DNA of 62,219 nucleotides from RXIX01 sp003989075 (GTDB lineage: Bacteria; Pseudomonadota; Gammaproteobacteria; Competibacterales; Competibacteraceae). Shown here one piece after another: positions 62,201-62,219 of the stretch; position 1 is the first letter of the stretch, and every line of letters begins with the position of its first letter. The position numbers were made by a program, and so were the translations under genes. The notes below the pieces were generated by a model. The model was not told where the DNA came from. It made no database searches and worked only from the letters and a program-made list of their open reading frames with translations. The stretch is from NCBI GenBank assembly GCA_029780415.1, contig JAKOYN010000015.1, positions 1-62,219 of the forward strand. The letters run 5' to 3'.

Positions 62201-62219
62201 TGCGCGCTCCTAGGGGCAG

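Noticed and set aside
1..62219. tRNA, rRNA, CRISPR array or prophage
   Set aside because: No cloverleaf, no direct-repeat/spacer pattern and no phage structural genes were seen while reading the gaps.

Overview
The window is a contiguous stretch of a moderately GC-rich gammaproteobacterial chromosome. Gene order supports this assignment: ibaG-murA-hisG-hisD-hisC, Nif3-petABC-sspB-dolP-diaA, and rhlB divergent from trxA-rho are all familiar gammaproteobacterial (Pseudomonas-like) arrangements. The cbb3 oxidase, bc1 complex and UbiT/U/V proteins point to a respiratory, microaerobic to facultatively anaerobic life style. A Competibacter-like lineage is a guess that the sequence alone cannot prove.

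Region 1 (1-9064) is accessory. It opens with a three-copy repeat surface protein broken by an in-frame TGA. The last codons and terminator of that gene (769-861) recur almost unchanged at 8971-9064 in the same orientation, so an 8 kb island is bounded by direct repeats. The island holds an IS1-type remnant and a surface-glycan locus: a GtrB-like membrane glycosyltransferase, an FAD oxidoreductase, an AT-rich GT-C-type membrane protein split by a frameshift, an SDR, a TIM-barrel isomerase, an SMR flippase and a second GT2. A hicAB toxin-antitoxin pair sits inside, and a formylglycine-generating-enzyme-like gene fragment lies at the right edge. Two homopolymer tracts (C10 and T7) sit exactly where glycan genes change frame.

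Region 2 (9219-24506) is core: ppdK, ibaG-murA-hisG-hisD, an Rpn-family nuclease gene inserted in front of and coupled to hisC, a Nif3 protein, the bc1 operon petABC with a structured leader, sspB (without sspA), the envelope genes dolP-diaA, and azlCD.

Region 3 (24551-36350) is read mostly on the minus strand: birA-coaX with a truncated histidine kinase, then the cbb3 oxidase operon ccoNOQP-G-H-I-S. Directly after ccoS is an unlisted 33-residue single-TM ORF with a strong ribosome binding site, followed by a terminator; it may be a new small oxidase component or assembly factor. Upstream of ccoN is an encapsulated-ferritin-family protein without a visible targeting tail or encapsulin gene.

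Region 4 (36433-62200) contains bioC-bioH with an unknown membrane protein, comF, a stand-alone DUF2126 protein, phosphoglucomutase, a HAD phosphatase, pilU, a gamma-glutamyltransferase, rhlB/trxA/rho, the O2-independent ubiquinone genes ubiT and ubiUV (the latter behind purH-purD), a beta carbonic anhydrase, ycgL, an aminotransferase, a crotonase, a CorA-like protein with a large N-terminal domain, and class I fumarase. No tRNA, rRNA or CRISPR array was seen.
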